The translations under genes were made by a program, and so were the position numbers. 64,000 nt of DNA. Origin: Microbacterium hydrocarbonoxydans. Its GTDB lineage: Bacteria; Actinomycetota; Actinomycetes; Actinomycetales; Microbacteriaceae. The first letter of the stretch is position 1. Every line of letters starts with the position of its first letter. The stretch lies in the NCBI RefSeq assembly GCF_904831005.1, contig NZ_LR882982.1, forward strand, positions 1 to 64,000, read 5' to 3'. The notes beneath the pieces are model-generated. The model had not been told where the DNA came from. It worked only from the letters and a program-made list of their open reading frames with translations, and did no database searches. Positions 1-8,374 of this stretch are shown piece by piece.

Positions 1-24
1 GGCTGGGGCTGAGCGGCAGGGGGA

Positions 25-1434
25 CTAGTCCTTCGGCGGCTTGCCCTTGTCGCCCTTCCCGGAGTTGCCGTTGTTCCCCGAGTTGCCCTTGTCGCCCTTC
101 CCCGAGTTGCCATTGTTCCCGGAGTTCTCACTCGGTCCGGAGTTCTCGCTGTCGCCCGGTCCGCCGGTGTCGGCGACGACGTCGACAGGTGCCGCGGGCG
201 CGTCTGCGGGCGTGGTCTCGACCGGCGTCACGACCGTGCGGATGACGGCCGCCGACGCGGCACGGCTCAGCCCCGAGGTCGGGGGCGCGCTGAAGGCGGC
301 GATCCCGGTGACGACCGCTCCGGCGGCGAGAAGACCGGCGGCCCCGGCGATCACGCGGGTGCGGGTGCGGGTGCTGTTGCGGTTGTCTGCGCGAGCCGGG
401 GGCCTCGGGTCGTCCGCCGCCGGAAGGACAGCGGTCGCGCCGCTCGGTCTCGCATCCGCATCCGAGGTCGGGTGGTCGCGCGGCGCCGCGGCATCCGCGC
501 GCGGCACCGCGGCATCCGGCCCCGGCTCCGCGCGGGCGCCCGCGACGATCGCTGCCGACGCTGCGGCGACAGCGGTGCCGTTGCGGTTGGCGGCGTAGTC
601 CCGCAGCAGCGTGCGCGTCGCGCGGGCGACTTCGGCTGCGCTCGGACGTTCATCCGGCTCGAGGCTCGTCATGCGCGTGAGCAGTTCGCGCCACTCGTCG
701 GGCACAGTGTTCGTGATCGTCGGCGGATGCATGAGCCGAGCGATCGCAGCCGCGCGTCCCGACGCGAGCGACGGGTATCCGGGCTCGCCGGTCAACGCCT
801 CGAGCACGACGAGGCCGAGCGAGAAGATGTCGACCGGAGTTCCGGGGTCCGCGTCGCGCAGCTGCTCGGGTGCCATATAGGCGAGGGTTCCGAGCACGAT
901 GCCCGGCGTCGTGAGGCGCGTGTTCTCGATCGAGCAGGCGATGCCGAAGTCGGCGAGCTTCGCCGCGATCGGACGATCCGACCGGCCCTGTGCGAGCAGC
1001 ACGTTGGAGGGCTTGAGGTCTCGGTGCACGATGCCGGCCGCATGCACCGCAGTGAGTCCTTCGGCGAGGTCCCGAGTGATGCGGGCCACGTCTCTCGGCG
1101 GAATCGGGCCGGCGGCCATGCGCCCGGCGAGGGTGGGGCCGTCGACGAACTCCATCACCAGGTACTGCGGTCGTCCCGGAGCGAGTTGGGCGTCGTACAG
1201 GGTCACCAGCGAGGGGTGGCTGAGCGACGCGAGCAGCGCCTTCTCGGTGTGCGCCCGCTCGATCGAGGCGACGGGCCCCTCGCTCTCGTGGATCATCTTG
1301 ATCGCGACGACCCGCCCCAGGTGGGTGTCCTCCGCGCGGTAGACGGTCGCCATGCCGCCTCGCCCGACGCGATCGTCCAGCACGTATCGTCCATCGAGCA
1401 GTGCCGCCGTCGGCGACATCACTTCCAGCGTCAT
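25..1434 (-). CDS. Membrane-anchored Ser/Thr protein kinase (PknB-like)
   Basis: Eukaryotic-type Ser/Thr kinase that would phosphorylate cytoplasmic or envelope proteins. Starting at the ATG at 1434 (469 aa), the glycine-rich loop GRGGMATVY is near residues 24-32, the ATP-binding lysine in VAIK near 46, the catalytic HRDLKPSN near 137-144 and DFG near 162-164, followed by an APE motif (MAPEQ). The kinase domain ends near residue 280. A low-complexity Ala/Pro linker leads to one membrane segment around 365-390 and then a short outside tail. The tail ends in two copies of a 14-residue Gly/Asn/Lys repeat (NSGNNGNSGKGDKG), which is a 42-bp tandem repeat in the DNA. No PASTA domains are present. 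GAGGAG lies just upstream; a GTG one codon earlier (1437) is an alternative start. Kinase identity is secure; substrates are unknown. Confidence 0.93.
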   Translation of the reverse strand: MTLEVMSPTAALLDGRYVLDDRVGRGGMATVYRAEDTHLGRVVAIKMIHESEGPVASIERAHTEKALLASLSHPSLVTLYDAQLAPGRPQYLVMEFVDGPTLAGRMAAGPIPPRDVARITRDLAEGLTAVHAAGIVHRDLKPSNVLLAQGRSDRPIAAKLADFGIACSIENTRLTTPGIVLGTLAYMAPEQLRDADPGTPVDIFSLGLVVLEALTGEPGYPSLASGRAAAIARLMHPPTITNTVPDEWRELLTRMTSLEPDERPSAAEVARATRTLLRDYAANRNGTAVAAASAAIVAGARAEPGPDAAVPRADAAAPRDHPTSDADARPSGATAVLPAADDPRPPARADNRNSTRTRTRVIAGAAGLLAAGAVVTGIAAFSAPPTSGLSRAASAAVIRTVVTPVETTPADAPAAPVDVVADTGGPGDSENSGPSENSGNNGNSGKGDKGNSGNNGNSGKGDKGKPPKD

Positions 1435-1703
1435 CACTTGCTCCTCGCGGATGCATCCGGGTCATGCATCGCTCGACACAACCACGGCGGGCGGACGACG
1501 TCATCGGGGTTGACGTTTCGGTGATTCCGTGGATCGACCGGCGGATCCTCCGGTGCCGGGGCAGATCGCATGCCGGAATGCAGAGAGACCGCGACGCCGA
1601 GACCATGGATCTGCCGGCGCGGCGTGAGTACGCTCGGTGTCGGCACACGCGACGTCGACACGGCGTCCGTCGCATGCGTCGAGCACGGGGGAAGGGCACT
1701 CGC

Positions 1704-2102
1704 ATGCGGATATCGGCACCATCGGTGAAGGCAGGGATCCTCGTGGTGGCCGTCGTCCTCGTGCCGATGATCGGTATCGTGCTGCTCGAGGTGGATGCCG
1801 GCCTGGGGTTCGCCGGGACCACATTCGCGATCGTCGCGCTCGTCGTCTTCACAGCCCGGGTGTTTCGCGGTGAAACCGAGTCGTCGGCGCCGAGACCCTG
1901 GTGGCAGCTGAGTGCCTCCCGTGCCTCGAGCGTGGTTCTCGCGGTCGTGTTCCTCGGACAGGCGTCGTTCGCATTCTTCGGTTCCTGGGCGCCTCTCCTC
2001 GTGAATCCTGCCAAGGTCAGCGCGGTGGCGTTCCTGATGGTCGGGGTCGCATATGCGTATTCGGCCATGCGACTCTCGCGCCTCGAAGCCGAGGCGCACT
2101 GA
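1704..2102 (+). CDS. Small four-helix membrane protein
   Basis: Unrecognised 132-aa integral membrane protein with about four hydrophobic segments: AGILVVAVVLVPMIGIVLL, FAGTTFAIVALVVF, VVLAVVFLGQASFAFFGSW and KVSAVAFLMVGVAYAY. The ATG at 1704 is chosen because a purine-rich GGGGGAAGGG lies about 6 nt upstream and the protein is hydrophobic from there on. Earlier in-frame starts would add an Arg-rich, non-membrane stretch. It is divergent from the kinase gene, with about 270 bp of non-coding DNA between them. No function is claimed. Confidence 0.65.
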   Translation: MRISAPSVKAGILVVAVVLVPMIGIVLLEVDAGLGFAGTTFAIVALVVFTARVFRGETESSAPRPWWQLSASRASSVVLAVVFLGQASFAFFGSWAPLLVNPAKVSAVAFLMVGVAYAYSAMRLSRLEAEAH

Positions 2103-2234
2103 CTGCGCCCTGCGCCAGACGCGGGAGTCCATGTGCGTCTGAGGCGAGACGGGCGAGCACGGCGGAACCTGTCAAGGCCCTGCTGGAGCGCTGGCGGTCT
2201 GGGGTAGGAAAGAAGCAGATCGAAAGGACGTGAC

Positions 2235-2462
2235 ATGGCCGCAGGTGACATCGAGACGTTCCAGCGCGACGGAATCTGGTTCAACCGCATCGAGGGCGAA
2301 TCCCGCACTCTGGGGTCGAGCTTCGAGACCGAGGCAGAGGCGGTGCGGGTCGGTCGTGGCGCCGCGACGGCACGTCAGGTCAAGCACACTGTGCGCGTCG
2401 AAGAAGGGCCCTCAGGCACGGGCAACCTCTATGACTGGCATCCGCGCGACCTCATGAACTGA
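2235..2462 (+). CDS. Small DUF2188-like protein
   Basis: 75-aa soluble protein with the short beta-rich layout of DUF2188-type proteins: an aromatic N-terminal strand (FQRDGIWFNRI), a central helix with ETEAEAVRVGR, and a C-terminal strand ending LYDWHPRDL. The ATG at 2235 has GAAAGGA at good spacing. It is followed 5 bp later by the BKACE gene on the same strand. The family assignment is by resemblance only and the role is unknown. Confidence 0.6.
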   Translation: MAAGDIETFQRDGIWFNRIEGESRTLGSSFETEAEAVRVGRGAATARQVKHTVRVEEGPSGTGNLYDWHPRDLMN

Positions 2463-2467
2463 CGCCG

Positions 2468-3214
2468 GTGACCGACCTCGGCAGACGCGAGCGGATGCTG
2501 CTACAGGCATGCCTCAACGGTGCGCGACCCGCGGCGCAGCATCCTGCGCTCACCGCCGACACGACCCTCGCCGCGGCCGATGCCACCCGTGCCGTGGCGG
2601 CGGGTGCGCGCGAGATCCATGTGCACCCGAAGGATGCCGAGGGTGACGACAGCCTCAGGGCCGGTGACGTCGAACGGTGGGTGCGCTCGCTGAGATCGGC
2701 CTGCCCTGGCGTGCCGATCGGCGTGACGACCGGCGCGTGGATCGAGCCGGATGCCGAGCAGCGCCTCACGGCGATCCGCGAATGGGGCGTTCTGCCCGAT
2801 TTCGCATCGGTCAACTGGCATGAAGCAGGATCCGACGAGGTCGCAGCGCTGCTCGTGCACCGCGGCATCCAGGTCGAGGCGGGCATCTGGGACGCCACCG
2901 GCCTCGACGCCTGGCAGCGCTCGCCCATGCGCCATGACACTCTGCGCGTGCTGGTCGAGCTGCCCGATGAAGCCGCCGACGTCGTGCGGCGGCATGCTGA
3001 GGGGCTCATCGCGCACGTGCGTCTCGGAGACCCCGACATCCCGATCCTGCTGCACGGCGAGCAGCGTTCGGCCTGGCCGGCCTTCACTCTGGCCGTCGAG
3101 CTCGGCCTCGACGCGCGCATCGGCCTCGAAGACACACTGGTGCTGCCCGACGGACGCACGGCGCCCGACAACGCGGCGCTCGTGCGAGCGGCTGCGGCCT
3201 TCATCCACGTCTGA
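2468..3214 (+). CDS. 3-keto-5-aminohexanoate cleavage protein (BKACE/DUF849 family)
   Basis: 248-aa member of the beta-keto acid cleavage enzymes. These zinc-dependent TIM barrels condense a beta-keto acid with acetyl-CoA to give acetoacetate and a CoA ester. Family signatures are the N-terminal LLQACLNGARP, the metal-binding EIHVHPKDAEG (two His), NWHEAGS in the middle, and the C-terminal GLEDTLVLPDGRTAPDNAALV. It starts with GTG, 5 bp after the preceding small gene. It is shorter than typical members (about 270-310 aa). Substrate specificity varies widely in this family, so no substrate is assigned. Confidence 0.85.
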   Translation: MTDLGRRERMLLQACLNGARPAAQHPALTADTTLAAADATRAVAAGAREIHVHPKDAEGDDSLRAGDVERWVRSLRSACPGVPIGVTTGAWIEPDAEQRLTAIREWGVLPDFASVNWHEAGSDEVAALLVHRGIQVEAGIWDATGLDAWQRSPMRHDTLRVLVELPDEAADVVRRHAEGLIAHVRLGDPDIPILLHGEQRSAWPAFTLAVELGLDARIGLEDTLVLPDGRTAPDNAALVRAAAAFIHV

Positions 3215-3314
3215 GCGGGCCGGACACAGAGGTTCGGCCGTCACCCTCCGACACGCGACTCGCGGTGGATGCGTCGCTTCCGTAACGTGGATGCTCCGCA
3301 GAGAAGGAGTACGC

Positions 3315-3371
3315 GTGTCCGAGATCCAGACCCGTCGCGCCCGTGTCGTTCGATGTCGTTTCGTGGGCTGA
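3315..3371 (+). CDS. Putative 18-aa leader peptide upstream of MalY-type gene
   Basis: A GTG at 3315 follows a strong Shine-Dalgarno, GAGAAGGAG, with 5-nt spacing. It opens an 18-codon frame, MSEIQTRRARVVRCRFVG, that stops 11 nt before the aminotransferase start at 3383. The TRR motif, Arg-rich body and late Cys resemble the short TRR...R..C leader peptides found in Actinobacteria upstream of sulfur and cysteine genes, where ribosome behaviour at Cys/Arg codons controls the next gene. The main gene itself lacks an obvious Shine-Dalgarno, so its translation may depend on this leader. The regulatory role is inferred. Confidence 0.5.
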   Translation: MSEIQTRRARVVRCRFVG

Positions 3372-3382
3372 GGACGCACGCC

Positions 3383-4567
3383 ATGACCGACCATCGCTCG
3401 CACGCCGACCCGCATCCGTTCGACTCCCGCACGAGGTTCGACCTCGACCGCCCCGAGAGCCGCAAATGGAGCCTGCACCCCGGCCACATCGGCGCGTGGG
3501 TGGCGGAGATGGACTTCGGCGTCGCGCCGGCGATCGCAGAGGCGCTGCACCGTGCGATCGACGAGGAGAACCTCGGATACCTGTCACCCCCGCTCGCCGC
3601 CCGGCTCGGTGACGCGACGGCCGAGTGGATGCGCGACGAGTACGGCTGGACGATCGACCCCGAGCGCGTGCATCCCGTCTCGGATGTGATGGCGGCGCTG
3701 CGGGTGGCGGTCGAGGAGTACGCGCCGGCCGGATCGCCGGTGATCGTGCCGACTCCGGCGTACATGCCGTTTCTGACATATCTTCCTGCCATCGGGCATC
3801 CGGTGATCGAGATCCCAGGAGTCGATGTCGACGGGCGCTGGCATCACGACCTGCAGCGCATCGATGAGGCCTTCGCCGCAGGCGCCCGCACTCTCGTGCT
3901 CTGCAATCCGCACAACCCGACCGGCACGGTGGTCGATCGCTCGGAGCTCGAGGCGCTGGCCGAGATCGTCGAGCGACATGGCGGACGGGTGTTCGCCGAC
4001 GAGATCCATGCGCCGCTGCGCTTCGACGGGCGGCCGTTCATCCCGTACGCCTCGGTGTCGGAGGCGACCGCCGCCCACACCATCACGGGCACGAGTGCGT
4101 CGAAGGCCTGGAACATCCCGGGCCTCAAGACCGCGCAGTTGATCACGTCGAACGACGCGGATCAGGAGCTCTATCGCCGCTTCGGCTTCTCGGTGCAGCA
4201 CGGGGCCGCGACGCTCGGTGTGGTGGCGTCGACTGCGGCATATCGCGAGGGGAGGCCGTGGCTCGACGGCGTGCTGGCGTATCTCTCCGAGTCGCGACAC
4301 CTGCTCGGCGACCTGGTCGTCGAGCACCTGCCCGGCTCGGTGTATCGCGAGCCGGAGGCGACCTACATCGGCTGGATCGACGCGACCGCGCTCGAGATCG
4401 ACGGCCCGCCGGCGGCGTTCTTCCGCGAGCATGCCGGTGTCGTGCTGACCGAGGGTGCGCTGCTCGGGCGCGGGTACGAGGACTTCGTGCGAGTCGTCTT
4501 CGCGACGCCGCGGCCGATCCTGCGCGAGGCATTCGCCGCGATGGGTGAGGCGGTTCGCGCGCGCTGA
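3383..4567 (+). CDS. PLP-dependent aminotransferase, MalY/PatB family (cystathionine beta-lyase-like)
   Basis: 394-aa fold-type I PLP enzyme of the MalY/PatB group, whose members cleave C-S bonds of cystathionine or other Cys conjugates. Visible motifs are WVAEMDF near the N-terminus, TPAYMPF (cofactor ring contact), CNPHNPTG, DEIHAPL (the Asp that contacts the pyridine N), and the Schiff-base lysine in TSASKAWN at about residue 241. The start at 3383 gives exactly the same length as the paralog at 9259-10443. An 18-codon leader peptide with its own ribosome site lies just upstream, suggesting sulfur-dependent control. Possible roles are methionine synthesis or release of thiols from conjugates. 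Confidence 0.9.
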   Translation: MTDHRSHADPHPFDSRTRFDLDRPESRKWSLHPGHIGAWVAEMDFGVAPAIAEALHRAIDEENLGYLSPPLAARLGDATAEWMRDEYGWTIDPERVHPVSDVMAALRVAVEEYAPAGSPVIVPTPAYMPFLTYLPAIGHPVIEIPGVDVDGRWHHDLQRIDEAFAAGARTLVLCNPHNPTGTVVDRSELEALAEIVERHGGRVFADEIHAPLRFDGRPFIPYASVSEATAAHTITGTSASKAWNIPGLKTAQLITSNDADQELYRRFGFSVQHGAATLGVVASTAAYREGRPWLDGVLAYLSESRHLLGDLVVEHLPGSVYREPEATYIGWIDATALEIDGPPAAFFREHAGVVLTEGALLGRGYEDFVRVVFATPRPILREAFAAMGEAVRAR

Positions 4568-4888
4568 CTGCGTGCGGGGTCAGTAACGCATCCGGGCGGC
4601 GGCGGGTGCGGGTGCGGGTGCGGGGTCAGTTTCGCATCGGCACGTTGATGCGGGGCCAATAACGCATCCGAGTCGCCTCTTTGCGATGCGCAAGCGACCC
4701 CGCACGGCCCGCGCGCGCATCCACCGCCTCAGTCTGACGGTGACCATTCGTGCGCGGTCACTGGAGCATCGCATTCGGCCCGGAACGGTGCGTTATCGGC
4801 CACCCGCGGCATCGGGGGTGCGCTTTTGGCCCCGCACGATGTCGGCGCCACCGGATGGCCGCCGGATGGCCACCACGGCATCCGCCCG
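4568..4888. repeat. Intergenic region with family B short repeats
   Basis: This 320-bp gap between convergent genes has no credible gene. It carries several copies of a short element of the form GCGGGGYCARTWWCGCATC (near 4575, 4620 and 4651 on the plus strand) and degenerate copies in the opposite orientation (GGTGCGTTATCGGCCACCCGC-like near 4789 and GGTGCGCTTTTGGCCCCGC near 4817). Opposed copies could pair as stem-loops downstream of both flanking genes. Related copies occur at 6090-6160 and 8413-8575. Confidence 0.6.
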
Positions 4889-5926
4889 TCACTTGTCGCA
4901 GGCGATGCCGTCTCCGTCGCGGTCGAGGTCGTAGATGTCGGACCCGACGATCCGCACCGGGCCCTGCACGTAGCCGGGGCCGTCACCGCTGCCGCCTGCG
5001 CAGTCCACGTCGCTCGCCACCGGCACGCAGGCATCCGCGTAGTTCGAGTCGCATCCCCCGCCCTGCGGGACCGCCGGAACCGGAGCGGCCGGAACCGGCG
5101 CAGGAACGACTTCCGGAGCCGGAGCCGGAGCGGGAGCGGGAGCGGGTTCGGCGACCGGCGCGACGGGCGCAGGGGCGAGCACCTTGCTGCCGACCGCGGT
5201 GACCTCGTTGACGGGTGCCGTCTGCAGGACCTCGCTGACGACCTCGCGCGCGGTCTCGACGCCGTCGACCACGGTCACGCGGTAGGTGATGACCTTCACT
5301 CCGTCGACGCCGGCGCTGACCAGCGTGGTCGTGCCGTGCGCGAGTTCCGGGTCGTCGACCGTCGACGATTCGAACGGCACGAGCACCTCTTCGGTCGCCG
5401 TCTGGAACGTGGTCGGCACGGGGGTCGGCGTGGGCGTCGGAGACGGCGAAGCGGTGGCGGTGGCGGTGGGCAGCGTCGCGAACGTCTGAGCCTCGGATGC
5501 CGTCGGGGTCGTCGAGCCGGTGCTCGCGCTCGCGATGCCGCCGCCGGTCACGAGCAGCGCCGCGACGCCGAGAGCGACGAGTCCCGACCGCCGCGATCGC
5601 AGTCCGAGAGCGGGCGCGGGGCGCACCAGAAGCACGAAAAGAGCCACGATGATCGCTGCGACGATCGCGAAGATCATGACGACCGGCGCGACGCGCGCCA
5701 GGATGCCGCCGACCAGGAGCGACGCCGCGATGACGCCGGCGATGCGCCATCCGGTGCGACGCTTGACGGCATCCGATGCGACGGGCTCGTGCGGCTGGTT
5801 GCGCTGTGAGGTGGCCGCCGCTGCGGGCGACGGTGCGGTGGCTGCGGTCCACCGCTGCCCGTCCCACCAGCGCAGCTGGTTCGGGTTCTCGGGATCGGGA
5901 TGCCACGCGGCAGGCGGCTGAGACAT
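4889..5926 (-). CDS. DUF2510 - TM - G5 - Excalibur domain surface protein
   Basis: 345-aa probable envelope protein. Domains in order: N-terminal DUF2510 (AAWHPDPENPNQLRWWDGQRW, residues 6-26); two hydrophobic segments around 55-85 and a third near 105; a Thr/Pro linker (PTPTPTPVPTT); a G5 domain at about 160-235 (TTFQTATEEVLVPFES and VVDGVETAREVVSEVL); a Pro/Ala linker; and a C-terminal Excalibur calcium-binding domain with the signature DLDRDGDGIACDK. G5 and Excalibur domains act outside the cell, often in peptidoglycan or glycan contact. The start is supported by GAGGGGAAC upstream. There is no nuclease domain, although Excalibur often follows a thermonuclease fold. Confidence 0.85.
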   Translation of the reverse strand: MSQPPAAWHPDPENPNQLRWWDGQRWTAATAPSPAAAATSQRNQPHEPVASDAVKRRTGWRIAGVIAASLLVGGILARVAPVVMIFAIVAAIIVALFVLLVRPAPALGLRSRRSGLVALGVAALLVTGGGIASASTGSTTPTASEAQTFATLPTATATASPSPTPTPTPVPTTFQTATEEVLVPFESSTVDDPELAHGTTTLVSAGVDGVKVITYRVTVVDGVETAREVVSEVLQTAPVNEVTAVGSKVLAPAPVAPVAEPAPAPAPAPAPEVVPAPVPAAPVPAVPQGGGCDSNYADACVPVASDVDCAGGSGDGPGYVQGPVRIVGSDIYDLDRDGDGIACDK

Positions 5927-6211
5927 GAAGGTTCCCCTCGACGATGAGGCGACGAATCGCCGGCGCCCCCAGAGCGCCTCGAACCTGTATATCGGTTACG
6001 AGACGCACCGGACAAGTAACGATTCAATAGCCTCGCGTGGCGGGTGGGAATCCGCGCGAGGTCAATGGACCACCGGAATCGGCCTTCAGCGATGCGGTTC
6101 TGGCCCCGGCGGGGTGTGAGGGTGTGTTTCTGGCCCCCGACCGGCGCCCGACGCGACACGGCCGGCGCCGGTTCGCCACAGCATCCGGCATCCTGTGCCA
6201 GCGTGTCAGTC
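5927..6211. other. Divergent promoter region with two degenerate family B repeats
   Basis: 285 bp between two divergent genes. Near 6095-6160 it carries GATGCGGTTCTGGCCCC and GTGTGTTTCTGGCCCC, two degenerate copies of the family B element in the same orientation. A short inverted repeat (CCTCGCG...CGCGAGG-like) lies at about 6031-6062. AT-richer stretches near 5985-6030 (TATATCGG, AACGATTCAATAG) are where promoters are most likely. No gene is seen. Confidence 0.4.
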
Positions 6212-7168
6212 ATGACCGCCGACACCGCCGCCCACGCGGCGACGCCGCCCAGACGCCTGCTGCCGCTCTTGATCGGAGTCGGCGGAGGCATCCTGGGACT
6301 CCTGCCGTGGATCCTCGGCGGCGCCCGCCTGCCATTGCAGAACCTCTGGGTGCTCGCGACGATGCCCGACGACATGCCGCTCGTGCTGCTGCCGGTCAGC
6401 CAGTACTACGTGATCGTGCTGTTCTCCATCGTGCTTCTCGGCGGAGTGTTCGCGGGACTCGCGGTGCGCATCGTGTCTCGGCGTCGCCCGCTCGCCGTGT
6501 GGCCCGCGGCACTCGGTGTGCTGGCAGTGCACGTGCTCGCGATCATCGAGAGTTTCGGCATGACGGCGTCGGGACTCGCGCTCGGGTCCGACTCCCAGGC
6601 GGTGATCTACCTTGCGGGCCTGCTGGGCGGAGCCGTCGTGTCGGCGCTGCTGGCGCAGCTCGCATTCTGGATGACGTCGCACCGATCGGTCGCCATCGCC
6701 GCGTTCGGCGTGGCCCTCGCCGCCGTGCCGTTCGGCGAGTGGGTGGGTCGCTGGTTCCTCGCATTCACGGGCGAGGTCTTCCCGCCTGTGTTCCTGCCCG
6801 CGGTCGTGCAGTGGGTGCCGGCGATCGTGGTCGGTCTGGCGCTTGTCTGGTGCGGCGTGCGCCCGGTGTGGCGACTCCTCGTCTGGGTGGTGTCGCTGCT
6901 CGTGCTGTGGGTGCTGCCGGCAGTGTTGATGTCGATGCTGTACGCACTCGGGTTCCGTCTGATTCTGGGCGACTTCGCCGAGATGGCCGCCGCCGCCGTC
7001 GGCATCTTCCCCTCGCTGCTCGCCGAAGACGGACCGCTGCCGGCCGTCGTCGCGCTCGCGATCGCCGTCGTGGGCACGGTCGTGCGGATGCTGGTCGGGA
7101 GGGACCGCGCGAGGTCGACACCTGATCCAGCGGCATCCGCGTCGGTGAACACCGACGAGCGCGGCTGA
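6212..7168 (+). CDS. Polytopic membrane protein, unknown function
   Basis: 318-aa integral membrane protein with about nine predicted helices, beginning with LLPLLIGVGGGILGLLPWIL and ending with VVALAIAVVGTVVRML before a short polar tail. No transporter or enzyme motif was recognised. The ATG at 6212 is chosen because the sequence upstream is repeat-derived and polar; a GTG at 6203 is possible. It is divergent from the G5/Excalibur gene. Confidence 0.7.
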   Translation: MTADTAAHAATPPRRLLPLLIGVGGGILGLLPWILGGARLPLQNLWVLATMPDDMPLVLLPVSQYYVIVLFSIVLLGGVFAGLAVRIVSRRRPLAVWPAALGVLAVHVLAIIESFGMTASGLALGSDSQAVIYLAGLLGGAVVSALLAQLAFWMTSHRSVAIAAFGVALAAVPFGEWVGRWFLAFTGEVFPPVFLPAVVQWVPAIVVGLALVWCGVRPVWRLLVWVVSLLVLWVLPAVLMSMLYALGFRLILGDFAEMAAAAVGIFPSLLAEDGPLPAVVALAIAVVGTVVRMLVGRDRARSTPDPAASASVNTDERG

Positions 7169-7238
7169 TCCGTCGAGTATCGGCCTCCGTCATCACCTGC
7201 CCCGGTGCCGGACATATCTCATGTAACGACCCTCGACG

Positions 7239-7877
7239 ATGGGAAATGACATGAACAGCCGAGATCCTCTCGACCTGATTCTCGAGCGCTCCGCACCGAC
7301 GCCGTTGCGCATCGGAGACGAACTCGCCCGCGACCTCGATCAAGTCGCGTTCGCGGCTCGATCTCAGGTCGCGGCACAGCAGCGGCCCGCGCGACGGATG
7401 CCGCGCATCGCCGCCGGAGTCGGACTCGCCGTGCTGCTGACAGGCGGCGCCGGTGCTGCTGTCGCGGCGGGCGGCTTCGAATGGCTGCCATGGGCGCAGG
7501 ATCCGGATGCCGCCTACGTGTTCACTCTGCCGAGTGGGCGGGAGTGCGAGATTCGCTCCGTCGTCGAGCAGACGGAAGACGTCGGTGACTGGAACGCGTT
7601 CGTCGCGGATGTCGGACAGCTCGTGATCGATGACGCGGCGGTCGATCGCTGGGCCGAAGAGATCCGGGCCGATGACCGGGCGATCATCCAGATGGTCGCA
7701 CCTGACGGCGAGTGGGTCGACCCGGGGCCGGACGGCGTTCCGACGGAAGACGACCTGTATGCCGCCGCGCACTGGGTCGCGTTCGGTGAAGGGGTCGCGG
7801 CGCGGGCCACCGAGGCAGGAGTCATCTGGGGCTTCACCGGCGATCAGGCGATGCACTGCGAGGTCGTGACGCCATGA
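7239..7877 (+). CDS. Single-pass membrane protein, putative anti-sigma partner (copy 1)
   Basis: 212-aa protein with a cytoplasmic Arg-rich N-terminus of about 50 residues, one membrane helix (IAAGVGLAVLLTGGAGAAVAA) and a roughly 130-residue outside domain with two cysteines (GRECE and MHCEV). Its stop overlaps the next gene, a sigma factor, by ATGA, so the two are translationally coupled. A gene pair with the same architecture and order lies at 36643-37745. A one-TM protein coupled to a sigma factor suggests an anti-sigma factor, although no zinc-binding anti-sigma motif is visible. An ATG at 7251 is an alternative start. Confidence 0.6.
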   Translation: MGNDMNSRDPLDLILERSAPTPLRIGDELARDLDQVAFAARSQVAAQQRPARRMPRIAAGVGLAVLLTGGAGAAVAAGGFEWLPWAQDPDAAYVFTLPSGRECEIRSVVEQTEDVGDWNAFVADVGQLVIDDAAVDRWAEEIRADDRAIIQMVAPDGEWVDPGPDGVPTEDDLYAAAHWVAFGEGVAARATEAGVIWGFTGDQAMHCEVVTP

Positions 7878-8374
7878 CCTCGCTGTCAGGCAGGAAGCGA
7901 CTGCTGACCTCGACGCTCAGAGAGAGCCAGGGCGATCTGCTGCGGTTTTTGCACAGGCGGGTGGGGTCTGACGATGCACCCGACCTCTATGGAGAGACCC
8001 TGTTGATCGCGTGGCGGCGAGTCGACGACCTGCCCGACGATGCGGTCGAGGCGCGCATGTGGCTGTTCGGTCTGGCTCGCGGAACCCTGCTCAATCACGC
8101 ACGCGGGCAGCGCCGTCGGCTGGCTCTGGTCGACAGGATGCGGGCGCACATGCCGGGGCGTGCGACCTCGGCCGCCGCGGATGAGGGCGGCGACGTGCGT
8201 GATGCCCTTCAGCGGCTCAAGCCCGAACTCGCCGAGATCGTGCAGCTCGTGCACTGGGACGGATTCACCCTCGCGGAGGCCGCCGGCATCGTCGGCATCC
8301 CGGCGGCGACGGCCCGCTCGCGCTATGCGCGTGCGAAAGACGAGCTTCGAGCCGCCCTCGGCGTCATCGTGTGA
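7874..8374 (+). CDS. ECF-type RNA polymerase sigma factor (copy 1)
   Basis: 166-aa sigma-70 family protein. Region 2 is seen in GDLLRFLHRRVG...DLYGETLLIAWRR..D and ARMWLFGLARGTLLNHARG. Region 4 (about residues 105-160) has the typical helix-turn-helix: LAEIVQLVHWDGFTLAEAAGIVG, then ATARSRYARAK. It overlaps the upstream membrane gene by 4 bp (ATGA). It would redirect RNA polymerase in response to a signal sensed by that membrane partner. The regulator-then-sigma gene order is the reverse of the common one. Confidence 0.88.
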   Translation: MTSLSGRKRLLTSTLRESQGDLLRFLHRRVGSDDAPDLYGETLLIAWRRVDDLPDDAVEARMWLFGLARGTLLNHARGQRRRLALVDRMRAHMPGRATSAAADEGGDVRDALQRLKPELAEIVQLVHWDGFTLAEAAGIVGIPAATARSRYARAKDELRAALGVIV

